Assembly (NCBI GenBank): GCA_022702705.1
Contig: CM040429.1
Location: 3,650,073 to 3,714,072 of the forward strand
Reading direction: 5' to 3'
Origin: Papilionanthe hookeriana x Papilionanthe teres
Taxonomy: Eukaryota; Streptophyta; Magnoliopsida; Asparagales; Orchidaceae
DNA length: 64,000 nucleotides
This document shows positions 58,027-64,000 of this stretch, one piece after another; within the stretch, counting starts at the first letter, position 1, and each line of letters opens with the position of its first letter. A program made the position numbers and the translations under genes. The notes beneath the pieces are model-generated. The model made no database searches and was not told the origin of the DNA. It worked only from the letters and a program-made list of their open reading frames with translations.

Positions 58027-61000
58027 GTATAGACCCAACGGTCTTTATGTCTCTCTCTGTCATTCTCCTCGACCTAAGATGATTTGTGCACAGGAGCTGG
58101 AGTTCATCCACCGCAGCTGCGGGGCGGTGGGTTACCGTCCAAACGTGTTCTCGACGACCCTCAGCCATCTGGTGGCCACCAACTGCGCTCACCTTATTCT
58201 TCCTTTCATCGTCATCAGGGAGAAGCTCAAGGAGAAGGTCGAGGATTTCTTCGGATGCGAGTTCGAGCTCTTCATCGAGTTCACTGGCCTCATAAGGTAT
58301 TCATAGCCATTGCCGCATTTTTTTTATTTCCTTCTTCAATTTGAAATATAGAATAAGAAGATAAACCTATGCGATCATTTCTAATCTATGTTAATGGTAA
58401 TGGAAAATAATGTTCTTTTAATGACATTTTGCCATTTTCTCTTAAAAATTTTGATTTCATGAAAAGAAACAGTTTTTGTATGCGGAAACACCAATTAGAA
58501 GCGAATATGGTGAATACAGAAGTAAACACGATGATTGTAGAAGATGACATCTAAAGTGTCAACAGATTGCATTTTTAAATGAGAGAGGTGACAAATTGGT
58601 CCTCTGATTCCTTACATGACTTCATTTTAATCTGACTCTATAAAGTTGTTAATTTAGTCCTCAGGCTGTTTTAATATAAGCTGAAATTGTCATGTAAAAT
58701 TGTTAATTTTACATGACTTTATTTTGATCCCATTAAATGAGTATAGGGACTAATTTGACAATTTTATAGGCTTTGTAACTAAAATAGGCCATGAAAATAG
58801 TCTGGGGACCATTTTGGAACTTATTATTCAATTTAGTCCCATGATGGATGTTTAAAAAATATGTTGATGTAAAAATTCCTTAAAATACTGAGTGTTACCC
58901 CTGCTCTTGTAAGCTTAAGCTTTGAGTTGCAAAAGTTTCATCATCGTTGTATCCAACTTAATTTTTGTCTCCATTTAGTTTTACACTTCTAAATAATTTG
59001 TATTAAAGTGGATGGTTTGACCAAGATTATGTAATTCATGATATTTGCTGATTCCCTGGACTTGTTGTGCTTCTATCACAGTGTCCAGTGAGTATTGAAG
59101 AAGTTAGTAATAATTAGGTAGGATGGAATGAGTAGACAAATCAGTAACAATTTCATTTAGTAAAATATTTATTTTAAATAGATTTTGACAATTAGTAGGA
59201 TTATTAGAGGCTTTAAATTCGATAACACCTAATTTATTCACAAAACATAGAAGAAGTTTAACTATTACAATAGCTTATTCAAGGAACAAGTCACTGTTGA
59301 ATAAATTAAATGATTTTAAACCTTAATTATTTTACAGTGATATACTTGAAACATGAGATTAGGAATTTTCTTTTAGATCATGCACAATTAGTAGCTTGTA
59401 AATCATAAGACAATGAGCGTGAGTTTGAAAGAAACAAACATAGTGGTGAAACCTATCGCTCAAAGTAAAATTGATAACGCATTGGGGCATTAATATGATT
59501 TAAAAAATTTAGAAGTAATAATAGAGGCTACATAATAATATTTATAAACATTGCATAAAACTATTTTAAATATGAAAATTTTCTAATAATGCTTATTATA
59601 TAGTAGATATTATATAAAAAAAAATCTATACAAATTGATGATCATTGTGTTCAATTTGCCAAAACATCTATTTCCATGCATTATGTATTCATAAATACAT
59701 AAAGGGACCCATCAATTTTATTTCAATATTTTATTATTTAAATTTATTCGTACTAAGCCGACTAAGGTACCTTATTCTTTTAATCAATCCATGGAAATCC
59801 AATTATTGTTACAAAAGTAGTCACTTTGAGGACTCGACGTAACAAGCCTACTAAAATGGTGCATACAATCATATATCATATAAAGTTTATATTTTAATAA
59901 TTATGTTGTGTTAAAGGCTTTAAAATTATTATGACCATAATTTGTTAACTATATTATCATATCAAAATGAATATATGTAAATCTACAAATAAATAAAACA
60001 TATTTTGGAATTTTATAATCACTGATTAGTGCATACAAACAAATTTTAAGGATTATGTTTCTAACAAGAAATGGTGTGTTTCTCCCTTAATCAATAATAA
60101 ATCTACCTAATTAACTTTCTTTAATTAATACACCTAAATATATTTATAATTTCTCCTTAATCTTTCTAAGTTAAAATATGAAAACAATACTTAATTAGCA
60201 TTAGTTCAACTTTAATATAATGTTAATCTCTATAATTAAATACATGCATCTAAGCGATAGTAATAAATAATTAAATGCCTCAAACTCTTTATACTAAACT
60301 CTCATATTAAAATTGATTTCTCTTAGTTTCTTATAACGATCACTCAACTCTTAGTTGATCTAGCTTATGAATATATCTTTTTTCATGATGAAGAATATTT
60401 AAATAAGGTAATGTCCTAGGGTTTATATTCATAAACACATTAAGACAAGAATGGTGTTTTGAGGTGGAAATAACTAACATGTCTTACCCTTTTTCCTTCT
60501 ATTCTCATTCCATCCATCGCTCTTGCCGAAGCCATCGAATATATAACAAGGTCTTCTTCATTCGCACATTGTGTGCCCTAGGAGGTGACATCAATCATGG
60601 CTTTGATTCATGTCCGATCATTCTCTTCCCAGCTTTTCATCCTCTTTATTCTTTGGTTTTAAACCCTATAGCCTATTCAAGGGTTTAAGAGGTTGCATGA
60701 AATTATGAACATCATAGTCATCTTTCCTCTTTATTGCAATGCTAACATGTGCTTTCCAATGCTGCCTGACACGTGTTTGCATGTTGGCTTTAATTGAGTC
60801 GTCAACTTGTGAGTTGGTTGGGATTGGGTTAATAAATGGCTCGTATGTTAAGTTTGATGTGCTAATAAACCAAGCTTGAGAAAGCATCAACTTAACTCAA
60901 TTGCTCTTGTATTGACTTGTTTGAAAAACTTTCTTATGTAATATAATTAAAAATACTTTTTAATGCACGTGCAAAAGCTCAAAGTTGTCTAGAATTTTTA

Positions 61001-64000
61001 AAAATTGTATTTAATTATTGATATTAATTTATTTTTTAATTATTTCTCTTTTAATTTTTCATTCTTGTTTATTATTTAATATAGTAACCGTTTGCATTGA
61101 AATTTTTTTCCTTCTTTTATAATAAATTAGTTGGCCCATGATTCAACTCAAACTTGTTGGAGATCAAGTTTGAACTTGATTAGTTAATTGAGCTTAAGTT
61201 AGGTGTGGCTCGAGCTTGACTCGACTTGCCACACAATTTTTGGTTACGCGGGAACTTAGGCTTTTGCACACTAGAAAATATGGTTAGTGGGAAATTATGT
61301 TCACAAAAAATTTTAGATTTTTTTCCTCCTAAAATTCTCTCATTTTGACACCATTAATTTTAATTTTTATTACTTTAGATCGCAGGATCATTTAATCAAT
61401 ATTTCAAGAATTCGGGAACTACATTGAGCTTTTTACACATTCTGCAACTGAAATGACATCTTACAAATAGTTGGGGAATATTTTGGTCATTTTCTCTTTG
61501 CTAAAATACTCCTCTCAAGTTTTGTTCTTGTGGAAGTTTCTTTGTGAACAAATTATATATCTTATTTTAGGTCACCTAGATCTAGAGATAAATTTTTAAT
61601 TTGAAAGTTGCTTTGTCGCCATCCCAACATCTCTGTCTTACAATTATGAAGAGGATTCTGAACTAGTTCACAACAAACTAAATATGCCTCTATATAGGGC
61701 TGTCAAAAAAGCTTGTTGTTCACGAACAGTTCGTGTTCGGTTCGCCAAGAAGTTTGTGTTCGATTCGTTCGATAAGCAAATGAGATTAACACGAATAATT
61801 TTTTTCGTTTGGTTTGTTAAACGAACCAAACATGAATAATGATGTGTTTGTTCGTGTTCGGTTCATTATTGTTCAAAATATAAAATAATTTAAAATAATT
61901 ATATATAAAAATTTGATTATATTTTAAAAAAATTATATATTATAAAAATTTATCATATTTTAAATAATTAAACTTCTATAAATTATAATATGTGATAAAT
62001 TATTAATAAAAATAATAATATTATAGTATTAATTATATTAATATAAATATTATAATATTATAATTAATATACTATACTTATATATTAAAATAAAATCCTA
62101 AACAAAACCCTAAACGCCTTATTCGGTTCATTCATTTTGAGGAAGTATGGATTACCTGATGTGTACCGAATACCTGACCAATTTGCTTCATTTTGAGGAA
62201 GTATGCTATCAAAGCTAGATCTGTCAAAAAACTCGTTGTTCGTGAACAGTTCGTGTTCGATTCGTTCGATAAGCAAACGAGACGAGCACGAACAATTTTT
62301 TTCGTTTGGTTTGTTAAACGAACCAAACACGAACAGTGATGTGTTCGAACATTTCAAACACGAACACTAGCTCTGTTCGTTCGTGTTCGGTTCATTTACA
62401 CCTCTACCTCTATATATATGCTGTTAATTTTGCATGTAATGTTGGCATGCATCCTCTACCTTTTTTTTAATGCTTCTTAAGATAATGAAATATGCTTTTT
62501 ATTTACTGTAATTTGCTTAATTTTTCACTCTCTCAATTATGGCATGTTTGAAAATTTCAGTTGGTGTAAAGGTGCCTCAATTGGATGGCATAGTGATGAC
62601 AATAGGCCTTACCTTAAGCAACGAGATTTTGCGGTATGCCCAAATCAAGATGTTAATGTTTTCACTAGTTTAATTTGTTCTTGTGCTGCCCTCGTATATG
62701 ATATGATATTGACAAAATTATTGTCCTTTACTTTGGCTTGTGCATGTGTCTGTGTATGTTTTTGGTTGAGGCAATTTACTCGTCTTAGAAATTTTGTGTG
62801 AATGGTCATTGGAGTTTCCCGCTGCAAAAAAAGATGTTGCTACTCAGATATGATGAGTCATGGAATCTTTGGTCTTTTTTCTTTTTATGATATAAAAGGC
62901 TAGACACGACTTTTCTATTTCTTGCTATACTGCATTTTAAACTTTATGCTAACAACTAATGTATTTAAACTTAAGTAGTTTATGAGATGCTGACATTAGA
63001 AAATTATAAATAGGCAATGCTTTTTGGTTTAGTTTTTTATTTTATATTAGCAATGTAGGAATGAACTAAAAAATGTTTTATTGAATATTTGTATGCTTTT
63101 CTGTAATTTCTTTAGTTTTCTTTTTAAGTTTCCAGGCTGAGTGCATTAAATTTGGTTGTTGAAGCAAGATATGTCAATATTGAGAAGGTTGTATGAATCA
63201 TACAAGTGGGAGGGAGGGGATTAGGATTGTAAGTGTATTGGGCACGTCTCTTAATAATGAGTTAGTTATAGTAAATTATTCACTTGAATGATCCAAAATT
63301 TTTTTTAATTATGAGTTTTCTAAGCGGGCATTTTATTATGCATGTTAGTTATTTTCCACCAATAGAGGAGTCACTGTATAGCTTTTATTGGCAGATTGAG
63401 CTGACTTGTAGACTTCGATCAGTTTGACTGACATAATGGTTCAATCCTATGTTAGTTGGTCTGAATGATCCCAAAGTTTTTTGGGCTTGCTGATCTCATA
63501 AGAAAATATAATTTGGCCTCTCATATGCGTAAATATGAAAGTTTATTCTAATCAAATAGTTTAAGAGTTGTTTCATTGAAAGTATTATGAGTGTAATGTA
63601 TTTTATTTTCTTATATTTAAAAATTTTATGTTTGATATAAGATAAAACTATATAATTTATTATAGCATTTCTCATTATTATGGGCTAGACATTCAATACA
63701 CGTGACTTCTGATTTTCTGTTGAAGGCAGTATGTTACTTGAACAGCCATGGAAAGGATTTTGAAGGTGGATTTTTTCGCTTCAAGGATGGAGATCCTTCA
63801 TCTGTTGCTCCTTTGGCAGGTGTACGTAAACCATTTGCGACCTTATTTCAATTTTCTCTTATGAATTTTATTTGATAAATTTATATATGCTTGTGACGAA
63901 ACATAAGAATGTTACTTAATTTACCGGATGGTTATATTTAAGTATGTTTTCTATTTTGGGGAGTATGAACTATTAATATTCTGATTTTCATTTCAGGAAG
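57967..64000 (+). CDS. 2OG-Fe(II) oxygenase, P4H-type (plant family like Arabidopsis At1g68080), partial
   Basis: Exons seen: 57967-58026, 58094-58296, 62561-62633, 63726-63821, and 63997 to beyond the edge; all junctions are GT-AG and keep frame. The product starts MAGQHPRLHIRDFL, continues with ELEFIHRSCGAVGYRPNV and FFGCEFELFIEFTGL, then has GASIGWHSDDNRPYLKQRDF with the HxD iron motif (His98, Asp100), then AAVCYLNSHGKDFEGGFFRF. These are the core strands of the prolyl-4-hydroxylase-like 2OG oxygenase fold. The distal iron His and 2-oxoglutarate Arg should lie beyond the window. Substrate is not known to me; naming after At1g68080 is from memory of the family. Confidence 0.85.
58094..58296 (+). 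CDS. Exon 2 of the P4H-type oxygenase
   Basis: Encodes ELEFIHRS through EFTGLI. Acceptor GTGCACAG, donor AG|GTATTC, ends in phase 2. Confidence 0.9.
58575..58850. mobile_element. MITE-like segment
   Basis: Left aaattggtcctctgattcc and right ...aatttagtccca with inner ttacatgact/agggactaatttgaca words give an imperfect inverted arrangement often seen in 'ggactaaattg' plant MITEs. Boundaries and target duplication are not resolved. Confidence 0.4.
61695..62406. mobile_element. Non-autonomous hAT element with perfect 8-bp target duplication
   Basis: 712 bp. Target duplication cctctata at 61687-61694 and 62407-62414. Termini TAGGGCTGTCAAA and (reverse complement of the right end) TAGAGGTGTAAATGA. 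Two direct ~130-bp subterminal repeats (61700-61860; 62213-62345) contain gttcacgaacagttcgtgttcg and ttcgtttggtttgttaaacgaaccaaaca-like blocks around a very AT-rich centre. No transposase. Same family as 20853-21290. Confidence 0.88.
62561..62633 (+). CDS. Exon 3 of the P4H-type oxygenase (iron motif)
   Basis: Encodes SWCKGASIGWHSDDNRPYLK and QRDFA. It contains the HxD metal motif. Acceptor ATTTCAG, donor GCG|GTATGC, phase 0. Confidence 0.92.
62634..63725 (+). other. Intron 3 of the P4H-type oxygenase
   Basis: AT-rich intron DNA with no feature that I can name. Confidence 0.8.
63726..63821 (+). CDS. Exon 4 of the P4H-type oxygenase
   Basis: Encodes AVCYLNSHGKDFEGGFFRF to PLAG. The acceptor is TGAAG just before GCAGTATG (the next AG would break the frame); donor GGT|GTACGT. 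Confidence 0.88.
63997..64000 (+). CDS. Start of exon 5 of the P4H-type oxygenase
   Basis: GAAG follows a TTTCAG acceptor and would give AGE in place of the family's AGD. The exon continues outside the window. Confidence 0.6.

Larger units (their letters stand above)
58297..62560 (+). other. Intron 2 of the P4H-type oxygenase
   Basis: 4264 bp, AT-rich. It holds a MITE-like segment at about 58575-58850, a hAT element at 61695-62406 and no other gene. The frames near 60464-60890 have no recognised family. Confidence 0.75.

Noticed and set aside
58079..58093. Start of the P4H-type gene at the ATG at 58079
   Set aside because: That ATG lies in a 67-bp intron. The exon at 57967-58026 joins in frame and restores the family's CK-ELEFIH junction.

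Overview
The window looks like nuclear DNA of a flowering plant, probably a eudicot. It is strongly AT-rich, its genes have many short exons and long introns, and it is packed with Ty1/copia elements that use an initiator-tRNA-Met primer site, plus solo LTRs, a TRIM-like array, hAT and Mutator-like MITEs, and microsatellites. No prokaryotic, organellar, tRNA or rRNA gene was recognised.

Two real protein genes, both on the plus strand and both 2-oxoglutarate/Fe(II) oxygenases, occupy the right two thirds. Gene 1 (19456-55712) is an ALKBH10-type (ALKBH10B-like) RNA N6-methyladenosine demethylase. I could assemble eight exons whose junctions keep frame throughout (1956 coding bases, 651 residues). 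The coding part is under 2 kb but the gene spans about 36 kb, because intron 2 (about 24.7 kb) and intron 7 (about 6.8 kb) are filled with transposable elements. Gene 2 (57967 to beyond the right edge) is a P4H-type 2OG-Fe(II) oxygenase; five exons are visible, the last cut by the window edge.

Left third (1-18900), gene-poor: a truncated long repeat (1 to about 4700) whose inverted partner lies in intron 2 (about 27780-33220); a decayed minus-strand copia 5' half (4705-6430); a cytochrome b561-like pseudogene (10115-10767); an H2B retro-pseudogene with poly(A) (12435-13111) fused to copia LTR pieces; an internally deleted copia element (13112-14447); and a tandem TRIM-like array with 5S-rRNA-like motifs (15735-16923).

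Intron 2 of gene 1 holds two full-length but broken copia elements of one family, both antisense to the gene: copy B (22181-27438, old) and copy A (39828-45283, young, with a perfect 5-bp target duplication). It also holds the inverted long repeat and a solo LTR (38796-39770). Intron 7 holds a second solo LTR of that family (48470-49493) and a decayed copia fragment with a 907-bp internal tandem duplication (51290-54190), plus a Mutator-type MITE. Intron 2 of gene 2 carries a non-autonomous hAT element with a perfect 8-bp target duplication.

I see no operon-like or defence-like system. The most notable items are the transposon-inflated RNA-demethylase gene with a GC-AG intron, the H2B/LTR chimera, and the TRIM-like array.
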